From Ophthalmolycus amberensis (Eukaryota; Chordata; Actinopteri; Perciformes; Zoarcidae): a DNA stretch of 64,000 bases. Where the stretch lies: assembly GCA_024529925.1 (NCBI GenBank), contig JAFEUB010000735.1, positions 2,046,001 to 2,110,000 of the forward strand, read 5' to 3'. Below are positions 51,220 through 63,480 of the stretch, one piece after another. The stretch's first letter is position 1. Each line of letters begins with the position of its first letter. The translations under genes were made by a program, and so were the position numbers. The notes under the pieces were generated by a model, which ran no database searches, was not told the DNA's origin, and worked only from the letters and a program-made list of their open reading frames with translations.

Positions 51220-51566
51220 CTGCAGACATCTGTGCATGTGAGACATTACTGCAGGTTAACAACAACAATTAACAACAACAACAACTTCAGTTGTGACAGG
51301 AACACGAGAAATCTGTGCAATATAAATACACCGTGCAATACTACAATTATTCTGTCTGTATATATAATATTTCAGTTATTGTGGATTTTTTACTTCTTTT
51401 ATATTCTTTACCGTTATATTAGTATTACTGTTTTATTACTTATTTATAATACTTGTTTGCACTATTCGAGTTCAATATTATTATATATTGATGATATTAA
51501 TGCACTATTTCGTGTTCGCTCCAACAACTCATCAAATATGTATAAGTGTACAGTTAACATATAGGA

Positions 51567-51646
<80 letters not shown>

Positions 51647-51686
51647 ATATGTATATGCGCATATGTATATATGTGCATATATATAG

Positions 51687-51721
<35 letters not shown>

Positions 51722-51747
51722 CATGCATATATATATATATATATATA

Positions 51748-51781
<34 letters not shown>

Positions 51782-51855
51782 CATAGTGCAAACAAGACAT
51801 AGTACAGTTAACTTACAGGAATACAACATTATATATATATGTGCATATATATATA

Positions 51856-51895
<40 letters not shown>

Positions 51896-51909
51896 TATAT
51901 ATATGTGCA

Positions 51910-52003
<94 letters not shown>

Positions 52004-52010
52004 GTTGTAT
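51567..52010. repeat. AT-rich duplicated and palindromic microsatellite array
   Basis: Long AT runs interspersed with GTGCAT/GCGCAT units. Two near-identical 23-base leaders (TACAGTTAACATATAGGAAT at 51549 and TACAGTTAACTTACAGGAAT at 51803) precede its two halves. The right half is bounded by perfect 12-base inverted arms, ATACAACATTAT (51821-51832) and ATAATGTTGTAT (51999-52010). Tyr/Ile-rich open frames on both strands are translations of the array. Confidence 0.92.
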
Positions 52011-52500
52011 ATAGTGGATAACAACATTATTAAGCAGCAAGCTAAAGTAAACAGGGACGTAGTACAATTTAACCAAAAAACTACATTGTGGATCGTTTGG
52101 CCAACTTTACCACGTGACACTTAACGTCCAATAGTTCAGAGAGTGCAGTTCATGTCACACTAAACGACTAAAAAAAGAAATACTATAACAGTAATCTCAA
52201 GTTAAAAATCCAGTTGGTTTTCCAAAAAAAAACCATCCACCACGCCTCTTGTTAGCATAACGCTAGCTAACGTTAGCTAGCTATGGCTCATGCGGATCAA
52301 CAGGCCGCAGTCTCTTCAGTGCACGTGTGGAGCCGCAAACTAAATGTTAAAATAAACAGAAGAACATACACACGTCAGAGCTTAATCGTGAAAAGATAAT
52401 TGAGATAAGCTAATTTTAATATTTCAATTTAGATGTTGTTACGTGCGCACACACACACACACTCACACACACACACACTCGTGTATCTTCGCTTTTTTTA
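52011..52500. other. Sequence upstream of the SYNCRIP-like exon, possible promoter region
   Basis: On the minus strand this is where a non-coding first exon and promoter would be expected. It contains CACGTGAC at 52111-52118, a CCAAT at 52128-52132 and a GCTAGCTAACGTTAGCTAGC palindrome at 52262-52281. There is no CpG-island-like base composition. A CA tract lies at 52448-52480. Weak evidence only. Confidence 0.2.
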
Positions 52501-54555
52501 TGGGCTATATCCAAAGTTTTCTTCCTCCTTTCTGCTCTGTTTTATTTTTCTTCAGTTGTCCCTCTGACTTTTTACTTTATTTTGTTGTTTTGATGCCACT
52601 GATGTTTTGATATTCCTTTTTTCTCTGTCTTTCACATTGTCAAGTCCCTCATGCACTCTCTTTGAACGTGTGGAAGCCCACATCACAAACACTCATAGAT
52701 ATACTCTTCTGTCCCTGACCCCCTCGTGCATCTCTCCAGCCCCCCCATCCACATGTCTTCCTTTCTCCCATAACCTTTCCTCCGGCACTTCTTCTATCTT
52801 TCTTTTCTTCTTTGGGTGTGTTCGCAAATAGTCACTCCGAGCGCCCTCTGGCACAAACTGGGCAGTTCATAAATGTGGAGCACTGTTGGAATATACCGTT
52901 TATTTGGAGCACCAAACTCGTGGAGCTTGTTTCATGAAACGTTTAGCTAAGCTAATAGGGTTACATTTTCAGTAACTCCTACTGTAACATTAGCTATAGC
53001 CTACATTTTCTAACTTATTTTCATAGGCATATTGTTACAGTCTCATCTTCATCATTGTTATCCTCACTGCAGACGAGCTCTTTGCAGAGGCGCTTTTTGC
53101 ATAATAACAAGAAAAGTGTCAGAAAGGAAAGTTTTTCTTTCATCCATTTTAACTAACGTTCGTTAATTTATATAGAAATCGAATACTACTGTTCCTTCGA
53201 ATATTTCTTCCATTCTAGAGTAGACCTTCAGATTGTATTTACGAACGTACCCTTTGTCTCTGTTAAATGCTTCTGCCCTCCCTTTCTCCCTCCCTTTCTC
53301 TCTAAACCCTTAAAAATGTCCATCAGATGCTCTTGTTTCTCCCTGCATCCATTGCTTCCTCACTTCCTTCCTTCCCTCCTCTCCCTCCTAACTCCTCCCT
53401 TGCTATGAGCTTATTGACCAGGGTCGCAGTAGAGAAATCCCCCCCCACCCCACCCCCCAGTCCCTATAGCACATAGTCACACTTAATGCTAACGAAGGTC
53501 TGTGACCTCCTTACATATCCACGAAAGAGAAAAATTACAAGTTTATGGTCTTTCTGGCTGTTGAGGTTTGAAGCACTTGCATTTGTGTGTGTACATGTAT
53601 TTACAGTATGCACGTTTTCATTCAAATGTGCATACATATGTGTATGTGTGCTTTTATCTTTTCAAATACTTTACAGTGTGTTTTGACAGTGTGTGTGACA
53701 GCCAACCGTCACCTTGTGTCAGACATTTGCAGGTAAAACAAGCCTGTCACGTTGTAAACATGGTTGACTTTCATATGAAACAAACAAAACATGTTTGGCT
53801 TTCAACTTACTGCCTTGTAAAGCTCAGCCACTTAAGGCTGGAACACGCTTCTTTGGGCAGAGAACCTACACAGGTGTCGTACATAGATGTTTGCATGGCA
53901 GTTTTTGTTTTGTTTTTTTATATATACTTCACCACGTTTTGGGTTTAATGTTTGAATGTTTTTCTCTTTGAAACCTCCTTCAAAGAACAAACCCTTTTCT
54001 ACCAAATCCAACTGTATAACATTTGCTGTCAATGGCCAATTCCTTGACATAATAATCGTGTACCATGTTTTCTTCTGTGATCTGTTGGAGCAATGATGCC
54101 AGCAAATCTTGGCCCATACTGAAATGAAGAGGCCTGTTTTTGGAATCCAAGTGAAATTCATTGACGGTTAAATGCCCTGACTTGCGGTTTGTGGAGCAGT
54201 TTCAGCCGGCGATCTCTGCACATTTGGGTCAGGTGGACAGTCGCGATAATAAGCAGAGGGAGATGAGCAGACAGAAAGAGGCGGGGCTTGAGAAAATGCA
54301 CAATGACATAGCAGAAGGGTAATTGTACAGTGACTGGATTCCTCTGGAGCGAGCAGTCTATATGTGCACGCATGGACTCGTGTTTGTACAGTATTTGTGT
54401 AAGGGTGTGCGTGTGTGCATGTGTGTACATTGCAGCCACAGGCAGACACATGGGAGCCTGAGGAGTGGTGAATATTACAGAGGAGTGGACCACAGAGGGA
54501 CCAGGCCCACAGCCAACAGACAGGCCCCACTCATAAATCCTCTCCACACTGACGC
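52501..54555. other. Intergenic DNA, no gene seen
   Basis: Pyrimidine-rich low complexity at 52610-52810 and 53270-53400, a poly-C-rich patch near 53440-53458, otherwise mixed unique sequence. No protein-like frame. Confidence 0.4.
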
Positions 54556-54562
54556 CTTTCCC

Positions 54563-54566
<4 letters not shown>

Positions 54567-54602
<36 letters not shown>

Positions 54603-54606
54603 CTCG

Positions 54607-54651
<45 letters not shown>

Positions 54652-54710
54652 GCTCTCGCTCTCGCTCTCGCTCTCGCTCTCGCTCTCGCTCTCTCTCTCG
54701 CTCTCTCAAA
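54567..54710. repeat. CT array with CGCTCT hexamer sub-array
   Basis: A CT dinucleotide tract containing two blocks (about 54598-54614 and 54648-54692) in which CGCTCT repeats in tandem. The interrupted form suggests hexamer expansion inside an older CT array. The Arg/Glu-rich minus-strand open frame is an artefact. Confidence 0.9.
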
Positions 54711-56380
54711 CTGTCTTTTCTCGACTTATCCCACTGTGTGTGTCTTTGTTTTGTCTTACTCATCCATTTTGCGTGTCTTTCTCTCCTTAGCTGGGAAAAA
54801 TGTCGATCATATGAACAATTTGTCACCCTTTGTCTATGAGCATCAACTCTTAGGATCAATTTTAAGTAATTAGGGGGAGGGGGAGTGAAATAAACATTAT
54901 TCACTGTGGTGGCATCTCACTTTTAAATGTGTGCAATAAAACTGTAAAGTGTTTCCATTTTGACCACGTTGTACAGACTTTACTGCGGAATTGTACAGGT
55001 TATTGTTACATGTTGAAATATTTAAAATCGAACAGTTTTGGAATAGTTCTGTTAACTGGTTGTCTGAAAACCAAATTTTCTTTTTAATTTACCCAAAATT
55101 CAGCCAGTTTGAACAGACACCAATATTACTGTTATTTATTTAAAAATTTATGTCACAACCAATTTCACACTAATGTTTTAGACTACACTAGTAGCTGACA
55201 GTGCATTCTGTTCGACTATGCAGATGCAGTAAGTTTCACTAGAGACTCACATAAACACATGAACCGGCCAGTGAAGGCCCAATTGACTGCGTCGTAGCCG
55301 TGGAAGCATAGTGCCCATCCTGCGGTTCCACTGACGCCTTTGTTTGCGCTGTTAGCACCGTTAGCTTTGAGCCGCCGGCTCAGCCTTCACCGTTTTGAGG
55401 GCAGTGTGAGGCAATTCTAGTCCAAAGACAATTCACAGGAGAAACCCGGTTTCATTGCAGAAATTATATTTGAGAGTTGCTCTGCAAAAACTCCAACTGC
55501 GACTTTAACATAAGCTGCCCATCTGTCCACCTTCACATCCTCCCTTTTCTCCCCCAGCTGAAGTGTCAGAGGCAGAGATCTTTTCAGCAGGCAAAGTGTG
55601 TTGTGAGTGGCAGAAATGAGATTGATTTTAATCAGAGAGCCTATAATTACATTGCTGCTGTTGTTGTCACTGATGCTGACAACAGCCAGCCCTCCTATCT
55701 GCCTGTCCTTCAGTATGACTACATCTTTTTGTCTCCCCGCCTGAAGCCCGTCTCACTGTCAGTCTGCCTGTGTCTCACTTAGTGTTCCTCTGTGTGAACC
55801 TGCTACCTGCCTTCCTGTCTGCCTGGCAATGCGCCCGTCTGTGATTCCTCTCCTTAAGCTTGTTCTTTTGTCTGTGTCTTTTAATCTCTAGAACGCGGTG
55901 TAATTACTTGCTTCTTTGCATGTTCCTATGACACTCACATACAGGAATGCTTTTTTGTCCGAAGGGACAAAGAGCATGGCAGCTCAAAACAAATGACCCT
56001 GATTCACAACCTTCTGCCGAGGTCTGTTTGTTCTGCTTCCTGTCTGACTCGTTTGTGTGTTTACTGTCGCATGTTTGTGTCCCTGTCTTGCCTCGTGCAT
56101 GTGAATGTACCGTCTGCTGTAATGACTGACCTTGTGCATCCTCAGACTTTCACATCACCTGCCTTTGAGTATGTCAGTACGTCGGCCTGCCCTTCTAGAT
56201 TATGTAGGATGTGAACTTTGTTGAAATGATTCAAGGCGCATGGTTATTACAACTGGTAACTGCACTCTACTTTAAAACAAACCCAATCACAGCCAAAACA
56301 AAGTACTGCCAAAAGAGATGGCAACATTTTTAAATTGGTCAAATGCAAAGTTGTATTCATTGAGCAGTGTTTGCTGTACT
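54711..56380. other. Intergenic DNA, no gene seen
   Basis: Mixed unique sequence. A block at about 55610-55680 (GAGATTGATTTTAATCAGAG, GCCTATAATTACATTGC) is balanced and motif-bearing and might be conserved. GTTAGCACCGTTAGC at 55351-55365 is of the kind common in dispersed fish repeats. Confidence 0.35.
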
Positions 56381-56384
56381 GCAA

Positions 56385-56419
<35 letters not shown>

Positions 56420-59130
56420 TCATTCATGTGTGGGGTCACAGCTCAACAGCTGGTCAATCAGAGCTCCTGCTGCCACATATGGACACCCAAAGTGTTCACA
56501 AAATAAATGATTAAATATAATGTCACGAAATAAATAATCATCTGAGTACATTCAAAATATGACCTGTGAAAACAGACTTTTAAAAGAGGAAATTTAGAAT
56601 TCAAAACTCACAAAATGAGCTGCACGAAACGGACATGAAAATAAACAAGATGAAATAATATTTCATCACTGAGTTTTTACACACATTGGACTATTTCACA
56701 ATTTCATGGTTGTATTTTATTATTTCCATTTAAAGAAAATTGTTAAGACAACATTTTCAGGCAGAATTAAGTAATTGAATAATGAATTGACAAATGTAAC
56801 AGTGTTTTTATTCTCTTCATAAATCAAATGCTAATCTAATTAACTGATTTGTAATTGCTAATAATTAGAACTCTAAATGTAATTATATATTATAATTAAA
56901 CCATTCATTATTCTGATGGTAGACTCCATAGTAGACCATACCACTTAGAAGAGGTCCGTTGGCTGACTGTAGATTTAAAATTGTGGTGAGCAGATAGTTA
57001 TTCTCTTCCATTTCAAATTCCCGTGACTTAAGCTGCTCTTGTATTCTGGTTTTAGTAACTCTGTGTGTCTTTGTGTCACTAAAAATGTCAGTAAGGTGCA
57101 AAGGTGTGAATTGAACATAATCCTATAAATTTAGAGCTCCAGGTCTCTATCGTGGTCGGGCCAAAAGGTCCCGTGGCTTCTTGTTCAGGAGCCGTGGCGT
57201 CCGTCTGCCTGTTGGTCCCCTTTCATGTTTGACATGGCAGGGTGCAGCGTGGTGAACTCGGCTGCCTGGTGGCGCAGCGGACTTGTGACACTGCTTATCC
57301 CCCCCACACTGTGAGATGCCGACATCGCTAGCCAGACAGAATGGCATAGGTCAACTCCTCTCTTCTCCCTCCATCACCCTCGGTGCCAGCAGTCAGAGTG
57401 GACTCCCAATTAGGTGACCGTGATTCCCTCATAAACGAGGCCAAAGAGACTGGAATCAGAGAGTTGGGGAGGGTCAGGGCTCAAGTTTGGACCAAAGAAG
57501 CAAAGCGGGAGAGGACAAGCTGAGAGATGTAGCTGCAGAAGAAGAGCGATAATAGAGGCTGGGTGAGTCAGGGTGGAGGGAGGGAGTAACTGGGAGGAAA
57601 AACGGAAAAAATTGAAAGAAGAGAAAAAGAGAGGGAGATTTGAGAGACAGAAGGAAAAGGCAGTATTAATATTCACAGACTCCCAGCGCTTCCTAAATAT
57701 TTTATTACTTCCAGCTGTTTGATGTTAAGGAGACTCACCAGAGAGCCCCCCACTCACACTCGAGCACACACAGACACGCACGCACAAACTCACACTAATA
57801 AAGATGGATACATGCACACGCCATCACAAAGCCACATTCACTAACCGACATGCAAGTAAATACTTACACACACACAAACAGAATCTCACAACCGCAAACT
57901 CAGACACATGAACAACGTGCACAGAAACATGAACACCAACAAACACACACACACACACACAAATACCAACAAACACACTTTCAACACACACTCATGGACA
58001 ACAGCAATTACACGTATGTTCAAAACGTGCATGTTTACAGCCCCAAACTAGCACACACCAAACCACATGCAGCGTGCATACATAACCGTGACGCACAAAA
58101 GTAAAAATGCATTTAGAAGAACTCGCACACGCACACAGACGCACGCCACTGACTGTGCATCGATCATAATCTGTCTTTCAGGAGTTCTGTCACGTTTATT
58201 CATTTATTTATTGGCTTATTTATTTATTTGTCTATTCATTATTCGTTGGGCTGACTTTCTTTTTATTTGCCAGCTCGGTTCCGAGGGGAGAGCGGGAGAA
58301 CATTCATCTTCTGATGAGAGCGGTCATTAATTCAGAACAGGCCCATCCCTCGTTCTCTCCCTTTGTCAGTCTGTCTCTTTCTCTCTGTCCATCAGACGAG
58401 CGCTCTCGCTGTCTGTCTCTGCCCATCAGCCCAACTTTTCTGCCTCTCTGAGAAGAGAGAGAGAGTCCTTTTTGTCTGAATCTCAGCTGATTAAACCTCC
58501 GTTCTGTCCTCTCCCGCTCTTTGTCATCACCTATACTATGTCTCAATGCAAGCAAACACTTAATTCAGACAGCTGAAAGGGAATAAAACAGGGATTTAAT
58601 TACAGAGAGTTGTCTTCTTATCTTATCTGCTACAAAGACTCTGACCAGATTTACATCACTGTTTTGAAAAGCTCCGTTTGTCCCGTCCGCACCAAAATGT
58701 GAAGCCAGTTGCATTTAGAAAGTTCAGCCAGCTTTAACTCTTTTCAACGTTTTTTTTTTTCTAGCACTGTGTTGGCCTGAACATAGCTGTACTGTGGACA
58801 TACTCTAACACGTGTTCTTTCGCTCTGTCTCTGTCTCTCCTCCCTCTATCTTTCCCCGTCTGATCCGTGTTCCCAAGCCTGTTAATCAGCAGATTGTTAA
58901 TGAAGGCCTGAGTTCAAAGACACAGAGAGAGGGGGAGAGGAGGCACAGAGTGGTAACATAGGGAGGAGTTCTGGACCAAACATGTCCACCCGTCTGTCTC
59001 TTTGCCTGTCTTCTCCTCTGATGTGAGTCCCTCAATGAGCCCTCCGCGAGGACCACAACACAGCATTTGCTCTTTGGGTTTCCCTTTCATGTTCCATTAA
59101 ATGTGAGAAGGAGACAGACAGCCAGAGAGG
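56381..59130. other. Intergenic DNA with GT, CA and TTTA simple repeats, no gene seen
   Basis: GT run at 56387-56418, AT-rich DNA to 57120, a GC-rich block at 57140-57350 without recognisable protein, CA-rich patches at 57750-57960 and a TTTA-type run at 58190-58245. Confidence 0.4.
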
Positions 59131-59134
59131 GGGG

Positions 59135-59185
59135 AGAGAGAGATTAATTACACGTTTCAATAATGGAGATTAATTAGTATTATTT
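59135..59185. promoter_or_regulatory. Paired AGATTAATTA sites
   Basis: The ten-base word AGATTAATTA occurs at 59141-59150 and again at 59167-59176, 26 bases apart in the same orientation, in an AT-rich but non-tandem context. Resembles paired homeodomain sites. Confidence 0.25.
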
Positions 59186-59829
59186 AAACATTGACAGTAT
59201 CAACTAGACGTCAGGCATTTTGCGAGACACACACTAGAGTACTCACTTTAATGGGTAAATTCATGTCTCTCCGTGGCAGCCTAAAAGTCGTCTCTTCACA
59301 TCCTTTCCCTCCTGTCACTGCTCCTTCAATACTGTACATCAACTCCGCTGGCATCCGAAATTGTTGTTTTCATGCATATCATTTCATGTTTATTCCTACC
59401 TATATTAAGCCTCGCTCGCTTGAAATAATCTTCCTGACATTTATCGTTGCTGCTTTTCCGGTACATAGACAAACCACAGCTTTTATGAAAGACAGCAGCA
59501 CAGAGAAACCTCTCAAAGTGGAAATGGTCAAGTTCGAAGCACCAGCGAGTCAAACCCTCCCCTTCTCTTCCCTCTGCTGCTGGATGCCAACACAAAAGTG
59601 GCAATAGAAAAACAGAAATATCAAGCATTTTGGCTGTAAAGATGTCACACAGCCCCTGAAAACATGCCAGCACTATCCAGCCTACTATCCAGCCTTGGCC
59701 CCAATTTGAGAGGGTGACAGGAAACCATGAGGGGAAGGATGGCAGAGTACTGTAGAGAGGAGAGCGTGAGCTCTCAAACCACATCCCGACACCACAGGCC
59801 GACCTCACCCTTTTTAACAGCGCCATATT

Positions 59830-60060
59830 TCCCCAAAATGTATCAGGCGTAGCACGTGATAGCCAAATGGCAGTGAAATCTCTGATAAATCCAGGGAGTA
59901 GTTATTCTCTTGAGGGAAGGGCTGTCTGCTTGGATCATTTACAAGGGAGTGACGAGAAGATCTGTAACTGTTCAAATAACGAGAATAAGTAAAAATAACT
60001 CGAGCGATTTGGCACTCATGGCCTTCAGATAAATCTGAGGGGTTAAAAGATGATTAACTG
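59830..60060. promoter_or_regulatory. Candidate conserved non-coding block
   Basis: Repeat-free balanced sequence including ATAGCCAAATGGCAGTG, CTCTGATAAATCCAGGG, CAAATAACGAGAATAAG and TTCAGATAAATCTGAGG (the last an imperfect palindrome). No open frame. Selected on texture only. Confidence 0.28.
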
Positions 60061-61064
60061 GACAGGAAAAAAAAAGAAGAAAAAAGACATGTATTTTTGG
60101 TACATGGCATGATGGCCAGTTTTAGAATTTGGTCTTTGTTGTTATAAGATAAAAAAAAAAATTACAAAATTTGAGGAGCTAAAATCGCTCTTTGGTTGAA
60201 TTGCTCTCAGTTTAATCTGTAATGTGAGTTCTTAAGTAGTCATTTGATTATTTTAAGCCTTAAATTTTAAGGGGTCACAAAAGCAAGCAACAATGAGCAT
60301 CAATACAGTTTCTCCACTTTTAAATGATGTAAATGATTACTGACCAGCAGCAGGTATAGATAACACACATACAATAATTGTTGGGTCACTGTAAATAATA
60401 TTAAGAGTACGGTCTGGACCTGCTCTATATGACAATTGCCCCGACTTAACTTCTGTTATTATTTGGCGCTATATATATAAAATGTAAATGAATACACAAT
60501 GTTCACACAATGTGTTCCCCGCGTTTGAGAGGATCCAATCTTGACATATATCCATCGACATTTTCTTTTATATTTGCTCATCCAAGGGAGGGAGTTATGT
60601 TTTTTTTCTTTTTTTTTTCTGCAAAGACGCAGCTTCACATTCATGACTTTACAAGCCCTGACACTTGGGAGCTGTCCGGTATTGACCTGAGGTCTTTTAC
60701 TATTGACCAGCTCCAACACTGAAGAGCAGCGTGAAGCTTCACTCCATCTGTGCGGAGATACGCTACGTTGATGTGAGGGTTCGAGATGTGTTCTGAAGTA
60801 ACAAGATCTCTGGTTAAAACTCTCACAAGACGGAGATGAGGGAAGTGAAGAAAAACCGCCGAACAGCGGGCATCCGCCTCATACTCTGCTCTACAGGGTG
60901 CATTTGTGTGCGCGCATGTGTGTATGTTTGTGTGCGTGTATGTTGTGGGTGTTTGTGTTTCCTTTCTCCAGCAGGACCCCCAGATCAAAACCGCAACCCA
61001 CTCTCCCTCCCCATGCCTCTCTCGTTCTCTCTCTCTTTCTCCGTCTCTCCTCCCCCTCTCTCAT

Positions 61065-61200
61065 TAAAAACTGCAGGCCCTGGCTTCTAATTAAATCCCA
61101 CTTGAAAAGTCTTAAAGTCAGCCTCAGATTGATTCAATTTGCATTTCTGAACAGAGAACATTGCCTGAAAGGATTAATAAATTGGACGAAATAAAAATTC
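61065..61200. promoter_or_regulatory. Candidate conserved non-coding block
   Basis: Contains GGCTTCTAATTAAATCCC, GATTGATTCAATTTGCATTT (with the octamer ATTTGCAT) and GGATTAATAAATTGG in unique sequence, between a CT-rich patch and a GT array at about 61360-61400. Confidence 0.3.
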
Positions 61201-63110
61201 CTTCTTTCTGCACCGCGCAGTCAGAGCTTGTAAGACAACATCCAAAGAGAAATATCCCCCCTCAACAAACGTCTATCCAACATATGCTCTTGCTCTCTCT
61301 CTCTCTTGCACGTCCCTCCCAGGATGCCAGCAGAGCTGGGAAGTGTGTATCGGGACTCTGTGTGTGTGTGTGTGTGTGTGTGGGTGTGTGTGCGCGTGCG
61401 TGCGTGCAAGTCCTCGTCTGTGGGACAAGCACAGAGTCCTCTGAGGCACAGTCGGGAGTGAACACACGCAATCTGACTCTCACTGTGTGTGCTCGTGCAT
61501 GTTTGCGTGTGAGTGTCTACTTGCGTGTGTCTGGGTATTTGTGTATGTGTGAGAGGGGCGACTTTGTTGGAGCGTGCCAGAGTGCTGAAAGTGACAAGAA
61601 GGCACAGTGGGAAAAGATCCTTGCTCCACTGTCTGTATGTGCAGAAACAGACCATGGCAGTGGAGCCGTGCCATTGGCTACTAGACACCTACAGAAACAT
61701 GTTTGGGGGAAAAAAATCACATCGCCAGCTAAGAGAGCCAGATTCAAGTAGTGAGATAAAATGAAAAGAGAGAGGAAGACATTTCAAACAGACCAAAAAC
61801 CGATTGCGCTGCCAAGAAGAGCAAACACGAATATGAGAATTTACATTTGCATTGACACAAAAGGTCTGTCTGAAAATTGTACTTTACGGGCTCTGTGTGT
61901 TTTTGTGTTATACTTAACTGTGGAACCCTGCTAACAAGATAAGAGGAAGATTACCTCTGAAATGTCTTCTGATTACAGCTATCAAAAGCATTTGCATTTG
62001 CAAAATCAAACCTTACAATTTGCTTATCTTTCTTGTGCCGTTCCTTATGTTTATGGGGAGGTTTTTTTGGGGGGGGGGGGGGGAGCTGAGTGAAGCTCAT
62101 TTTGTTAAATATTGTAAAAAAAAAGAAAAAGAAAATGACCCAATGATTCATGACATTTTCTTTCATGAAAAACATTTTACAATACTCTCAGAATTGGTTC
62201 TGTATTGTAAGTTTTGTGTGTATAAAATGTGTTTGAGAAAATGTGATTTATACTGAGCGGACTGTTGGATGTGACACATTGTCACTGTTGTTATATGCCA
62301 GTCAAACTGGCTTGTGTAATGGCTGATGGACTTTCATAGACTGCTGGCAGCTCAGTGGTTAAAGCCTTATTTAAAAAAAAAAACGAGAACCACATTGAGA
62401 ACCTTACAAACAGACAGGCACACAACATACAGAAGGCATGGCTTCATTGTGTAGCACTGAGTTCAACTATAATTACAGTAACAGAAACTACAATACGAAT
62501 AGTCCTCAAACACATCGAACACAGAACTGTATGAAAAGGAAATGAAACCAAAGAATTTTGAACAATATAAGAAAATATCCTTTGAAAAGAAATAAAATCA
62601 TAATCATCATTAGAGTTTAAAGAGGAAAGTGAGTGGCAAAAATTGCAAGTGCTGTGCACTCAGAGGAAAGCACAAAATAATCATGATGAAATGAGTAGGG
62701 TGAGGAAAGTGGCAGAATGATCTGGCCCTGCTTTGTATAAAACAACACTGACCCCTAGTGATATTAGTTAGGACCAACCAGAAAGTGATTTGCATAATTC
62801 CTGTGTGCATGCAAGTGTGAACAACCTTATGTCTCTGCATGAGGACGAAGGATACTTCATATTTCTATATGAGTGTGTTCCTGTACAGTAGTGGCTTGTG
62901 TTTCTTTTTTTGTCTGGGTTTTTTCATGTGTGTGTGTGTGTGTGTTGTGTGTGCAGGTTATGTGCATGTGTGTTTATTCCTCCACATATGTATCATTACA
63001 ACATTAGATTTAAGTACAGAGTATTTGTACAGTGCGTGTCCATGAGGTGTGTGTGTGTGTGTGCGTGTGTCCATGAGGTGTGTGTGTGTGTTTGTGTGTG
63101 TTTTAATAAC
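61201..63110. other. Intergenic DNA with GT microsatellites, no gene seen
   Basis: GT runs at 61360-61400, 62930-62950 and 63047-63100, a poly-G run at 62069-62083 and AT-rich sequence elsewhere. Cys/Val-rich open frames are microsatellite translations. Confidence 0.45.
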
Positions 63111-63114
63111 GGTG

Positions 63115-63480
63115 CCTGGTGGACTGGGGCTTCCTTTGACGCGATGAAGGCTGACAGGCGTGAAACAGGTCCAATCAGGCGCGTGGGCACTGCCAATTAA
63201 CCCTTTTCACCGTGTGAAACCAAACATAATTGCCTGGGGTGCAGGGGGCCACTGGGCCATGGCCTGCCCAGCGTAGGCTGAAATGGGCATTAGCAGTGCT
63301 GCCAGGTGACCATTACACACAATTGAACTGCTGGGTGTTTCTCCAAATCACATAGTTACAGTTGCTACTCAGATGTAATTGGCATGGCATTACCAAATGG
63401 CCCCATTTCTAATTTTCACACCTACACAATTCATCAGGAATATCTTTACAGATATTGTTCTGTGCCCGGTTTATTACACT
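63115..63480. promoter_or_regulatory. Candidate conserved non-coding element, largest in the window
   Basis: About 365 bases of balanced, repeat-free, non-coding sequence beginning immediately after a GT array. It includes GGCACTGCCAATTAACCC, AACATAATTGCC, TGGGCATTAGCAGTGC, CACACAATTGAACTGC, GATGTAATTGGCATGGC and CATTTCTAATTTTCAC. AATTA/TAATTG cores recur about every 50 bases and frames are closed on both strands. This is the texture expected of an ancient developmental enhancer, but conservation has not been tested. Confidence 0.38.

Noticed and set aside
51462..52124. Several Tyr/Ile-rich open frames on both strands
   Set aside because: All are translations of the AT-rich array.
54158..54904. 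248-residue minus-strand open frame
   Set aside because: Its core is the CT/CGCTCT array read as Arg/Glu; the flanks show no protein features.
57147..57347. GC-rich minus-strand open frame as a possible exon
   Set aside because: No splice sites of quality, no motif and no codon bias; left as non-coding.
61161..61751. 196-residue plus-strand open frame
   Set aside because: Driven by GT microsatellites giving Cys/Val runs; no recognisable domain or splice context.
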